Source: Lachnospiraceae bacterium
GTDB taxonomy: Bacteria; Bacillota_A; Clostridia; Lachnospirales; Lachnospiraceae
Direction of reading: 5' to 3'
DNA length: 64,000 nt
Assembly (NCBI GenBank): GCA_009911175.1
Contig: QXWX01000035.1
Span: 1 to 64,000 of the forward strand
In this document: piece by piece, positions 17,888-26,183 of the stretch
Layout: the number at the start of each line of letters is the position of its first letter
How positions within the stretch are numbered: the first letter of the stretch is position 1
The notes under the pieces: model-generated
Told to the model about the DNA's origin: nothing
The model's input: only the letters and a program-made list of their open reading frames with translations
Databases searched by the model: none
Made by a program: the position numbers and the translations under genes

Positions 17888-20389
17888 ATGCAGCTATATG
17901 AAAATATCCAGAAACATCTGAACCTGCTGCAGGAGATGGGAAAAGCAGGGATGCCAGATACATTTATCAGGGAATACCAGGAAGAGGAACTTTTGGAGCT
18001 GAGCCGGAAAATCTGCCGGATGGACGCAAAAGGAGTGATATCGGCCATGGATAAGCAGGCATTGGGATATCTGGTACATGACCAGGGCTTCCTGGCCTAT
18101 CTGGTCCGGCTGCTTGAGGAAGGCGTCTGTGAGCCTGCACGGGCCGGAAGACTGCTTATTGATGCAAGGGACGATGCCTTATCGGAAGGGCATTCCTATG
18201 AGGAGATTGCTTCCGTCCTGTCAGACCGGAAGATAAAGACCAAAAAGAGTTATGTGTACCTGAAATATTTTTCCGCAGGCTCTCTGAATGAAGCGCAGAA
18301 GGAGTACCTGATGTACGGGCTGGAGGCCCTGGATATCTGTACGGAACTTACGGCTGCAGATCTGGAAGAGGACGAACGCAGGCTTTTGATGGAACCGGCT
18401 GTTTCCAGTGCGTTTTTAAGCCGGCGGATCGCAGAACGCAGCTTTTGGAAGCGGCTGTTACAGCCATCTTACCGCGCACTTTTAAGAGATCTGTCTATCT
18501 ATGCGGGTGCAGGGGTGCGCTTAGAAGAAATCCAGGCAGAGGAACTGTGGCAGCATACGGCGGAGATTCAGGCGGGATTGGATCAGGTTCTGCCAGTGAT
18601 CCCGGCCCATGAGATCGGGAAGTTCCTTGCCCTTTGGTTGGATAATGAGGCGCTGGCCTATGACCTGGGCAGGCTGAAACGGCTGCTCCCGGCTGTTTCA
18701 CGCAGTATGGCAAAGGAATCAACGGATGGGGAAAACAGTGGCGGGGAAAAAAGTTTTACCCAGAACCGGGTTTCCTACCTGAATTTCCTTTATGGAGACC
18801 AGCTGGACGGCGTGGACCTTGGGGAACTGTCTGAATCTCAGAAGTCCCTGCTGGTCTATGGAATCACACATAAAAAGAATCACTTCCTTGCCATGGTGCG
18901 AGAACATTTTGAAGATTTTACCGATCTGCGTCCTTACCATCTTTTGTTGGATGTGGATACCTATGTTCGTTACTTGAACGTCAATACGTTGAATCCGAAG
19001 AATCTGAAGGAAAGTGGGCGTCTGCTTGCACTGCCTGATAAGACGAAACAGTATCTTACAAGGGATCAGTATACATTTGAGGAATTGAAGCTGTTTGCAG
19101 AAATGAAAGTCAGGTATATACAGCTCTACCATCTGCTGTCCTGCCCAAAGAGCGACGACCGCTTGCGGGTGATCCGTGAGGCCGCAGGGAGGGAGTGCCT
19201 GCCGGAAAGGATGGAAGAGGAATCGCTGGTCCGGCTCGGGAAGATGCTGAGTCAGAAGCCGCTCTCCAAATGGCTGTCAGAGGATATGGGGCATATAAAA
19301 AACATGTCTTACCGGCAGGCAGCGCTCCTTCTGTCCGTCTGGGACCGGGCAGCACATTTTATCCCCGGGATCCAGACCGGGCATCAGGCCGATTTCCTGC
19401 TCCATAACCTGGAAGCATTAAAGGATCTCCCGGATTTCCAGTCTGTCACGGAGCAGATGCTGGAACTCGACCATACTTGGGTGAAGCTGAATGAGATGCT
19501 CAAGATCGGAGAAGAATTTCTCCGGAAAAACAGGGAAGGTGTGAAGCAGTTCCTATATGACGGAGGTTCGGAGATCTTTTACGCATTTTTATCTGGAATG
19601 GATGAGAACGAATGGGAAAAGGCCCGGCGGCTCTGCGCTGCGGAGATTGCTGGGCGGTTCCGGGAACTGAAATATTATAAGAACGACCTGGAGCGTGAGA
19701 TTGCCCTGCGCACTTCGGAGAAAGTCCAGAAGCATTGGATGGAGAACATGGAAACCCAAAAGGGGGCTTTCCGGCTCTGGGAAGAGGACCGGCTCCTGCC
19801 GGTCATGCAGATCGGGGAAGTCCTGGGGCACACCTGCCTTTCGTACCAAAGTGGCATTTATAAAAAGTGCCTGCTGTCCTGTTTTGACGCAAACAAGAAA
19901 GTGGTGTTTGTTTCTGTTGGAAGCCGGCTGGTATTCCGGGCCATGGTCCGTCTGACCAAAGGGGCATTTTCCCGGGTCCCCGGCGGCGGGCAGAGCCTGC
20001 AGTTCGCAGACCTCATACAGGAGGATATGGAGGACGGGGTGAGAAACCGACGGGAGTATCTGACCCTGTTCCTGGAACGGCCGTATTTTAAAGGGATCTC
20101 AGATGAGAAAGTGCAGGAAGCAGTAAAACTGACGGTAAGGATGCTTCGGAAAAAAGCGGAACAGATGGGGGCGGAACTGGTGCTCAGCGATTCCTATAAA
20201 GGCTTTGCGTTGGAGGAAATGCAGTTTATCCGGGCGAAATATTATATGTATATTTCTGCTTCCAAGAACGGGAAGCAGTATCTGGACAGCCTGGGAGGTA
20301 TGGCTGGCGTACAGAATGAAGGGAGCTACGAGGAAGGGTATTTTCTCCTGCGGGAAGCTTTTGTAAACCCGAAGGCAGGGGAAGCGTAA
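17888..20389 (+). CDS. Large hypothetical protein B (833 aa)
   Basis: No family was recognised. The protein is soluble, with a helical N-terminal half and a C-terminal part (about 640-833) that looks alpha/beta: VMQIGEVLGHTCLSYQ, then KKVVFVSVGSRLVFRAMV, then GAELVLSDSYKGFALEEM. AAGGAGG lies about 10 bases before the ATG, overlapping the end of gene A. Genes A and B, with the AAA+ and VWA genes, make a contiguous block of four long genes with no mobility function recognised. The block resembles the layout of MoxR-VWA multi-component systems described in comparative-genomics work, but no domain match for A or B is claimed. Confidence 0.75.
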   Translation: MQLYENIQKHLNLLQEMGKAGMPDTFIREYQEEELLELSRKICRMDAKGVISAMDKQALGYLVHDQGFLAYLVRLLEEGVCEPARAGRLLIDARDDALSEGHSYEEIASVLSDRKIKTKKSYVYLKYFSAGSLNEAQKEYLMYGLEALDICTELTAADLEEDERRLLMEPAVSSAFLSRRIAERSFWKRLLQPSYRALLRDLSIYAGAGVRLEEIQAEELWQHTAEIQAGLDQVLPVIPAHEIGKFLALWLDNEALAYDLGRLKRLLPAVSRSMAKESTDGENSGGEKSFTQNRVSYLNFLYGDQLDGVDLGELSESQKSLLVYGITHKKNHFLAMVREHFEDFTDLRPYHLLLDVDTYVRYLNVNTLNPKNLKESGRLLALPDKTKQYLTRDQYTFEELKLFAEMKVRYIQLYHLLSCPKSDDRLRVIREAAGRECLPERMEEESLVRLGKMLSQKPLSKWLSEDMGHIKNMSYRQAALLLSVWDRAAHFIPGIQTGHQADFLLHNLEALKDLPDFQSVTEQMLELDHTWVKLNEMLKIGEEFLRKNREGVKQFLYDGGSEIFYAFLSGMDENEWEKARRLCAAEIAGRFRELKYYKNDLEREIALRTSEKVQKHWMENMETQKGAFRLWEEDRLLPVMQIGEVLGHTCLSYQSGIYKKCLLSCFDANKKVVFVSVGSRLVFRAMVRLTKGAFSRVPGGGQSLQFADLIQEDMEDGVRNRREYLTLFLERPYFKGISDEKVQEAVKLTVRMLRKKAEQMGAELVLSDSYKGFALEEMQFIRAKYYMYISASKNGKQYLDSLGGMAGVQNEGSYEEGYFLLREAFVNPKAGEA

Positions 20390-20400
20390 AGGAGGATGCA

Positions 20401-21006
20401 ATGCCAAAATTTATAAATATAGATTTACTGGAGAATCTGGAGAAGATCATGAGGATCAATACCAGAAGCTACCAGTCTGATTTTGAACGGGACAGGGAGA
20501 CTCTCATGGATGCGGCTGCAAATGCCGATACCGTGCCGTTAAGGGACAGAATTTATCTTTGGATGTCCCGTTCCTGCGGAACCTGGTGTGTGAAAGAAAA
20601 GGATGTGTTTTTAGAGCCCACCTGTGCGCACACTATCTGGAGTTATTATGCCGATGAGACAAGCCAGAGGATTCGGGCTTACGCGGTGGAGGTGATGGGG
20701 ATCGAAGATAAAAAAGCAGTAGGGAACCTGTATCCGCTGGATTACCGGAAGCATGTGGATTCCGTAAAGCATGCAGCCATTCCGGCAGACCGGATCAGGA
20801 TGGTTTATGAAAAGGGAGAGCGTTTCGAAAATAGAAATAAGTCTCTCAGTAAGAAAGATGATGCCGTACTTGGCCGATACAGATATTCGGAGTATGTGCC
20901 AAATGACAGAGAAGCATGGGAAGCTGCGTTATATCAGGAGGAACGAAAGCGGGAAAAGATGCGGTGTGGGAAGATTGAGAGCCATATCAGGAAGCTTGCA
21001 GGATAG
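20401..21006 (+). CDS. Hypothetical protein (201 aa)
   Basis: The protein is soluble and charged, beginning MPKFINIDLLENLEKIMRIN, with a Trp/Cys-rich centre (YLWMSRSCGTWCVKEKDVF). AAAGGAGG is 5 bases before the ATG, 11 bases after large protein B. It is the last clear gene of operon A. The family was not recognised; its central segment resembles small unknown domains found on conjugative elements, but this is only an impression. Confidence 0.65.
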   Translation: MPKFINIDLLENLEKIMRINTRSYQSDFERDRETLMDAAANADTVPLRDRIYLWMSRSCGTWCVKEKDVFLEPTCAHTIWSYYADETSQRIRAYAVEVMGIEDKKAVGNLYPLDYRKHVDSVKHAAIPADRIRMVYEKGERFENRNKSLSKKDDAVLGRYRYSEYVPNDREAWEAALYQEERKREKMRCGKIESHIRKLAG

Positions 21007-21456
21007 GTTGTTGAGAGAATGAATAGCAGGGCATGGCAGCCGGAAATGGATGCTGTGCCCTGATGAAAGAACAGGCAATTCGGTATCTTGAAGCAATAGT
21101 AGAAAAGTTATATGATGGAATTACCGAGGTACAGGTGATATCATAGGTGAAGCATAAATTGAAATGGAAGCAGGAATCTTTTTAAATGGAATATGCATAT
21201 AATTTTGAGTCATACCCTACAGGGTACGGTGATTTGATGAGACGATTGATGTGGCTTTGGTGATACAGCAAATGAATGAAGAAACAGTGCGGAAAGAATT
21301 TTACACTATTGAAAATCATTAAGAATCTTATGGAAAAAATGAAAAGAAGATACAGGAGTATTATCCAGAACCAGTTAAAAGAAGATTGGGAATACGGTCA
21401 AATGACACTCAAGGAGTATATTAATCCGTTTACGGGTGAGACGGTAAAATAAAAGA
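21007..21456 (+). other. Gap between operon A and the NACHT insert; small ORFs only
   Basis: This stretch holds two short frames that may be decayed genes. One is 21063-21146 (27 aa, MKEQAIRYLEAIVEKLYDG). The other is 21330-21452 (40 aa, ending MTLKEYINPFTGETVK). Neither has a convincing family or a strong ribosome site. No promoter was found. It looks like the worn edge of the site where the minus-strand NACHT insert entered. Confidence 0.4.
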
Positions 21457-21460
21457 AATA

Positions 21461-21483
21461 AAAAAACCAGGGGGTTCCCCTGG
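21461..21483 (-). terminator. Terminator of the NACHT transcript
   Basis: CCAGGGG (21467-21473) and CCCCTGG (21477-21483) form a 7-bp stem with a 3-base loop. On the minus strand it is followed by a T-rich tract starting with T7. It ends the minus-strand transcript that carries the NACHT gene and the structured RNA. Confidence 0.75.
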
Positions 21484-21590
21484 GTAAATAATGTTGTGAC
21501 TGGCGAACTTTTCAATGAGTCTTTAGGCTCCAGTGCCGGTAACAAGCCCTTATAGGGCATGAGCAGACACCGGCTACCCGATGGTTCTTT
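21484..21590 (-). ncRNA. Structured RNA downstream of the NACHT gene
   Basis: Between the NACHT stop and the terminator lie two adjacent stem-loops. One pairs GCCGGT (21535-21540) with ACCGGC (21569-21574) and encloses an inner stem GCCC/GGGC (21546-21558). The other pairs ACTGG (21499-21503) with CCAGT (21530-21534). The pattern could be a 3' UTR element, a separate small RNA, or a relic of an IS200/IS605-type end or guide RNA. No sequence identity to a known RNA family is claimed. Confidence 0.4.
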
Positions 21591-21601
21591 CTAATAGCTT
21601 T

Positions 21602-24121
21602 CTAAATGTCCTTTTTCCCCCTATTTAGTGCTATAATTAGCATATCAATACTTGTTTGACATAAAACTTTTTTGGAAGAACCATCTAAATCAAATATATT
21701 GCTTTTTATTCTTATAGAATGCAATATTCTGGAAAGATCTGTAGTTGTTATAGTATCCCATTCTAAATTATAATATTGTTCTAAATAAGCAATTTGCTTT
21801 TCAGAAAAGACTGTTTCATATATTTTGGCATTTTCTAACATTACATTCTCTAAAGTTGCAGTTTTAAAGTTTACTTTTGATAAACTTGTGTCTCTCAAAT
21901 CTACATTTGTTAAGATTGCTTTATCAATATTTATTTCATCCAAATTTGCGTTTTTTAAAATGCAATATGATAAATTTGCGCCTGACAAGTTTGCATTAAC
22001 AAGGTTAGCACCTGTCAGATCTCCATGTTCTATATATACATTTTTTAAATTGAGTCCTTTTTTAGTATTATATTTTAAATAGTGGCAGATTAAATCATTA
22101 ATATATAGAATATTTTCATCCCATAAATGCAATAATTCAAGCATATTTGCGAAAACATTCATTTCACATTCAATTACATTTTCAAAACATTCACCTGTAT
22201 AATATGTCATTCCGTGCTCAAGCATTTCCTGAAACGCTTGATTTACTATATCAACTTTTTGGCTTATATTACTATTTGAAATTTTAAATTTTAAAAAGTC
22301 AAGAACTTCTACTGATAAAGTTCTTTTTTTAAAAAGTTTGCCTAGGACACCTGAAAGCATATTTTTTTGATTTGCATTTATAGCTTCATTCATCAGTGTA
22401 AATATATGCTCGGAGAGAAAATATTCATATAGTGATTTGTGTATAAATTCAATGCCATTTCCTGTATTTTCGAACAAATATTTTATTGGAAAATCCAAAA
22501 TACTGACATTATTATCGTAAAACCGTAATTCGGGAGTTTGATAATCTTCTTTATACAATACTAAGCTATCTTTTTCGAACATAATAAATGAAACTTCTTG
22601 TAAAAATTTAAAAAAAATTTTGATGTTATTCTTATCCCTTAAAAGATGTACGCCATTATCATAACCATTTCCTATATAAGAAAATTTATCGAATATGCCT
22701 CCTTTTTCTTTAAATATGCGGTTAAAGAGTTCTGGTTTAGTGGCATCTTGAGTAAAATCAATATTAGACATAATAGCCATATAAAGTATTACAGGAATTC
22801 CTAAAATATCTAAATTTTTATAAGTTATTTTATTACTATCTAATTTACTACTCGTTATTAATTGATAAAATTTTTGTATTTCAAAAATATCAAATGGTAA
22901 AAGTTCATATGTATATGTAAAATTATAACGATTAATATAATTAGGTCTTGAGGTAATAACAATTTTTAAATTTTCAAAATCTAAAATATCATTAAAAAAA
23001 TCATTTAATAAGACTTCACAAGAATGTATGGATTTTATTTCATCAAATCCATCTAATATTAAAATTTTATCTTCTAAGTCATTCCTAAAACATTGAAGTG
23101 TATTATAAATTGCTTTTAATAAACGAATATTTAATTCTTCAATTTCCCAATCACGAAATCTTAATATTATCACATTATTATTATCTCTAAATTCATTTGC
23201 TATCCATGAAACTATACTCGTTTTTCCTATACCAGGAACTCCTATAATAAGCATGCTCGATGTGCCTTTATGTTCTATAAAATTTTGTATTATCTTATCT
23301 ATGGTATAATTGTTTGAATATTCAACATTTTCATCCATAAAAGTATTATCTGAATAACAATTTTTACTCTCATAATCCTCGCTAGAACTTGCCATTTTAT
23401 TCAATATTTTTTCGATAGTATTTAAGTTTAAAACTCTATTACCAGATTGAATAGTATCTAGATTGATTTGCATATCGGAATCAGAAAAACATTTAGGCAT
23501 AATAAATACATCTTTTAGCAATATAGGTCGTTCCGTATTATTCCTATGAAGAAATAATTTGTCATTCCATATTTGGATATATTTTTCTTTTTTATTATTC
23601 TGAAATTTTTTGCTTGGAATAATAGGAATACTCTCGTTTTTACTTTTTATATCACTTACACGTTGAAGTATATTATTAACCTTTTGCTCTATTCTGAATG
23701 TTTTTTGACTTTCTTTTCTATCATGTAGCAATAAGATTTCTTTGTACAATTCATTATAATCTTCACTGCTAATTTCATGACATAGTAATCTAATAAATTC
23801 TTCACATTTTTCATCATCAGCAGGAACTAAAAGAGCATTCAAATTTTCTTCTATAGTTTTTTCGATAGTATTATTGTTACGTTTGATATCAATTAATATT
23901 TTTTCTGCTGCATCATAAATTTTGTCAGATTCGTTGTCAAATTTAGGAATAGTCATTTTCTTAAGTACATTAATGGTTATATTATATATTTGAGATTCTA
24001 TATTTTGATGCCTATTATTCTTGTTTTCAACTGCTTCTTTTGCCTTAGTTATTGAAATATCAGTAATATCATTAATGATTTTTGAAACAAAACCGCTAAC
24101 TATAGTTCCTTCTGATAACAT
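21602..24121 (-). CDS. NACHT-domain NTPase with C-terminal pentapeptide repeats (candidate anti-phage NLR-like protein)
   Basis: The 839-aa protein has an N-terminal helical region (1-200) of unknown type and a STAND/NACHT NTPase. The NTPase shows Walker A GVPGIGKTS (about 293), Walker B KILILDGFDEI (about 354) and sensor KIVITSRP (about 390). A helical middle follows, then pentapeptide repeats at about 700-767 (LTGANLVNANLSGANL and variants). Bacterial NACHT proteins of this layout are known anti-phage sensors, in which a C-terminal sensor triggers an N-terminal effector; here that role is inferred. The start is supported by GGAG 7 bases upstream and a consensus promoter. The gene is strikingly AT-rich, on the opposite strand to the element operons, and bordered by a transposase remnant, all signs of separate acquisition. 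Confidence 0.88.
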   Translation of the reverse strand: MLSEGTIVSGFVSKIINDITDISITKAKEAVENKNNRHQNIESQIYNITINVLKKMTIPKFDNESDKIYDAAEKILIDIKRNNNTIEKTIEENLNALLVPADDEKCEEFIRLLCHEISSEDYNELYKEILLLHDRKESQKTFRIEQKVNNILQRVSDIKSKNESIPIIPSKKFQNNKKEKYIQIWNDKLFLHRNNTERPILLKDVFIMPKCFSDSDMQINLDTIQSGNRVLNLNTIEKILNKMASSSEDYESKNCYSDNTFMDENVEYSNNYTIDKIIQNFIEHKGTSSMLIIGVPGIGKTSIVSWIANEFRDNNNVIILRFRDWEIEELNIRLLKAIYNTLQCFRNDLEDKILILDGFDEIKSIHSCEVLLNDFFNDILDFENLKIVITSRPNYINRYNFTYTYELLPFDIFEIQKFYQLITSSKLDSNKITYKNLDILGIPVILYMAIMSNIDFTQDATKPELFNRIFKEKGGIFDKFSYIGNGYDNGVHLLRDKNNIKIFFKFLQEVSFIMFEKDSLVLYKEDYQTPELRFYDNNVSILDFPIKYLFENTGNGIEFIHKSLYEYFLSEHIFTLMNEAINANQKNMLSGVLGKLFKKRTLSVEVLDFLKFKISNSNISQKVDIVNQAFQEMLEHGMTYYTGECFENVIECEMNVFANMLELLHLWDENILYINDLICHYLKYNTKKGLNLKNVYIEHGDLTGANLVNANLSGANLSYCILKNANLDEINIDKAILTNVDLRDTSLSKVNFKTATLENVMLENAKIYETVFSEKQIAYLEQYYNLEWDTITTTDLSRILHSIRIKSNIFDLDGSSKKVLCQTSIDMLIIALNRGKKDI

Positions 24122-24154
24122 TAATTATCTCCTTATCGTATGTATGTTAAAAAC

Positions 24155-24183
24155 ATTATAGTGTCTGAGTTTTATAATATCAA
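24155..24183 (-). promoter_or_regulatory. Promoter of the NACHT gene
   Basis: On the minus strand, TTGATA (24183-24178), a 17-base spacer and TATAAT (24160-24155) lie about 34 bases before the ATG. This is a near-consensus housekeeping promoter, so the gene is probably expressed independently of the element operons. Confidence 0.8.
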
Positions 24184-24221
24184 GCCCACATAATATAAAA
24201 TTTATAAATATGCCGCAAATT

Positions 24222-24668
24222 TCAAGGATTTTTTGTGTAAACGGAAGCCCTATTCTTTCTGGGTCTTCCCCGGCGCGGAGAATCAGAAACCGGAGGCAGT
24301 TTTTGATTCTTGGAATAATGTTTGACATCAGGCATATATCGTCCTTCTTTTGGATGTTTTGTACCATCTCCGATCAGCAGCAACCTGCCATTCAATCGGT
24401 AGAGCAGTCCATTTTTTCGAACAAGGCGATGCCATGCATGTTTTAGATGTTGTAAAGAAAAAGCATCGGAACGGAAAAAGTGGAGCAGGGATTCGTATTT
24501 GGCGGAATCGAGGGAAAGTACCCGGATAATCAAAGTGACACCAAGGGAGTCTAGGTACGTCATAAGTCCTAAAACAATGACAACAAACCAGTGGAAATCT
24601 GCTTTTCTGGAAAAAATGTTTTGGAAAGTGGATAAAGAATCACCAATAAAATTTAACATAGCGTGCAT
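24222..24668 (-). pseudogene. Transposase remnant (N-terminal part)
   Basis: The frame starts after AAGGAG and reads a transposase-like N-terminus (KYESLLHFFRSDAFSL, then LIGDGTKHPKEGRYMPDVKH), where DGTK is the likely first catalytic-Asp region. It then jumps to RRGRPRKNRAS and stops after about 149 residues, far short of a complete DDE transposase. An internal deletion is likely. An inverted repeat at 24711-24752 lies just upstream. Its family differs from that of the remnant at 4846-5097. Confidence 0.65.
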
Positions 24669-24710
24669 CTCCTTTGAATTAGAATGAAATGATACGTCTA
24701 AATCAAAGGG

Positions 24711-24752
24711 CCGCTCTCGCTACCTCTAAAAAAACATCAGTATCGAGAGCGG
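24711..24752. repeat. Inverted repeat upstream of the transposase remnant
   Basis: CCGCTCTCG (24711-24719) and CGAGAGCGG (24744-24752) are exact reverse complements with a 24-base gap. This may be an insertion-sequence end or a hairpin limiting outside transcription. The bases 24757-24950 beyond it are AT-rich without a recognisable gene. Confidence 0.55.
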
Positions 24753-24956
24753 TTGCACATTTTTTGACGGATGTCAATAGTTTTTTTGAATTTATATTTT
24801 TTTGAAATATAGAGTGAATTGTTTTCAAAAAACTGAAGAGAACTTTTTAATCTCAAGTATACATATAAAAGAAATATATAGCAACAAAATAAATGTTTTT
24901 TGAAAAATGTGCTGCATATGGCTATGTGATTTTGAAAACAAAACCATACAACCATA

Positions 24957-25005
24957 CAATATATAGATTTATTATATTGACTAAAACTATATATTGTGCT
25001 ATTAT
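24957..25005 (+). promoter_or_regulatory. Promoter of operon B with candidate operator
   Basis: TTGACT (24977-24982), a 17-base spacer and TATTAT (25000-25005). The spacer carries CTATATATTG (24987-24996), and its exact reverse complement CAATATATAG lies upstream of the -35 box (24957-24966), making an inverted repeat around the -35. The promoter aligns with that of operon A over about 50 bases. Confidence 0.75.
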
Positions 25006-25011
25006 GTAATT

Positions 25012-25159
25012 GGATTAGATTTTTGCGCATGAGTATTCTTAAAATGCAGCAGCAAGTGTGTTTGTTCCAGAAGATGACTGGAAGATAAATTTAAGGCTTA
25101 GCCTGGCAAAAAAACAGAAAGACATCAAAATTCAGAGATGATTTTTGGTGTCTTTTTTT
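25012..25159 (+). ncRNA. Leader RNA of operon B (paralog of the operon A leader)
   Basis: About 148 nt run from the inferred start to the end of the first terminator. A hairpin TTCCAG/CTGGAA (25065-25083) is followed by GATAAA. Compared with the operon A leader, the stem shows a compensatory G-C to A-T change. A small AGGC/GCCT hairpin follows before the terminator. Confidence 0.5.
25118..25159 (+). terminator. Leader terminator 1, operon B
   Basis: AAAGACATCAAAA (25118-25130) pairs with TTTTGGTGTCTTT with one G-U pair, and the T run continues to 25159. It sits more than 200 bases before the first gene. Confidence 0.75.
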
Positions 25160-25275
25160 GCGTTTTGGGATTGCTTTGCAAAAGGGAAAGGAAGGAGGAA
25201 CGAGCTAATCCGGATAAAGGGAACGAAAAAATAACGAAGAGGCGGAGACAAGAAAGAACCACAGGCTGTACAGAA

Positions 25276-25301
25276 GAAAGGAGGAGAGCTCCTTCTTTTT
25301 T
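25276..25301 (+). terminator. Leader terminator 2, operon B (weak)
   Basis: GAAAGGAG (25276-25283) can pair with CTCCTTC (25289-25295) with one bulged A, followed by T6. It is short, but it mirrors the second leader terminator of operon A. Confidence 0.4.
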
Positions 25302-25362
25302 TATGTACTGGTATCCGCCGGGATATCAGTACCTGTATATCCATGAAAAGAAAGGAGTATTT

Positions 25363-25827
25363 ATGGTGGACTTATTTGCTGATATCCCGCGGGAGACGGT
25401 GGAGAGCACGCTGCAGACGATCCGGGAGAACCTGGACCGGGTCGGGCTTTACGGCGGACATACGCTGCGCAGGCATGCAGATATCCAGCCACTGGCGTTA
25501 AAGACGCGGCTGACGACAGAAGACATCCGTTATGCCACGTCCTATTGGGACAGGGAAGTGGCAGACGCCGTGGTAAAGGGGATCATGAAGAGCTTCTTCG
25601 ATCCTGGGATCACCACATGGCTGAGGTATGGCGGGGATGACTGCATTTCGCTGGTCGGGCATTTTTCCAGGACCATCGGGTACGGGTTCCGAAAAGGAGA
25701 GGAACGGCTGGAAGAGAACTTACGGAAAGCCCGCCTGGTGCTTGTAAAGGATGCGGACGCAGACTGGGGATTTAGGATCCTGACCAGCTACCCCATGTTT
25801 GGGAGACGGGAGAAGTTCTGTGGGTAA
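25363..25827 (+). CDS. RNase A-like domain protein (CdiA-CT type)
   Basis: The 154-aa protein matches the bacterial RNase A-like toxin fold known from contact-dependent inhibition toxins (from memory). It has GGHTLRRHA near residue 30 with the likely catalytic His, a helix ATSYWDREVADAVVKGIM, then ITTWL, a strand LVLVKD, and the C-terminal ILTSYP motif. Such domains cleave RNA. Unlike polymorphic toxins it has no signal peptide, delivery domain or long N-terminus: the fold fills the whole protein. The ATG at 25363 follows AAAGGAG. It is the first gene of operon B, and the next gene overlaps its end. The overlapping 89-aa product could be an immunity protein, but nothing in its sequence proves that. 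Confidence 0.7.
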   Translation: MVDLFADIPRETVESTLQTIRENLDRVGLYGGHTLRRHADIQPLALKTRLTTEDIRYATSYWDREVADAVVKGIMKSFFDPGITTWLRYGGDDCISLVGHFSRTIGYGFRKGEERLEENLRKARLVLVKDADADWGFRILTSYPMFGRREKFCG

Positions 25828-26089
25828 GAAATGGAAGCTGTCTGTTTTGATGGCAGGAAAGTATGACATTGTAAAGGGCGCAAAGATTGGATTTCATCTG
25901 GATGTGGGGACAGGTCTGTATATCGCATCCTGCGGCCGGAAGGATTTTGGGGTCGTAAAATCCATAAACGGCGGCAGCAGGGAAGACCTGCGGATGCTCG
26001 GCACAGACTTTGGCGGTATCGTATTAAGGACGGATCCAGATCAATACCTGGCGGAGGTCGTAGTAAAGATGTATAAAAAAACAGCGTAA
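25820..26089 (+). CDS. Hypothetical protein (89 aa), overlaps the RNase A-like gene
   Basis: A GTG at 25820 follows GGGAG and starts MGKKWKLSVLMAGKYDIVK; an in-frame TTG further up has no better ribosome site. The product contains a beta-rich centre (GFHLDVGTGLYIASCGRKDF) and has no recognised family. It overlaps the preceding gene by 8 bases, implying tight coupling. This position fits an immunity or partner protein of the RNase A-like product, or simply a compact element operon. Confidence 0.55.
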   Translation: MGKKWKLSVLMAGKYDIVKGAKIGFHLDVGTGLYIASCGRKDFGVVKSINGGSREDLRMLGTDFGGIVLRTDPDQYLAEVVVKMYKKTA

Positions 26090-26183
26090 AAAGGATGGTA
26101 TGCGCAGAACCTATGTTTATTCCCGCAAAGCAACGAGCCAAGTGGCCATGCTTGCATGGATACTTGACTGGGAGGAAAAAAGA

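Noticed and set aside
24737..25030. Minus-strand frame of 97 codons in the AT-rich region before operon B
   Set aside because: It covers the operon B promoter, has no family features and is explained by low GC content.
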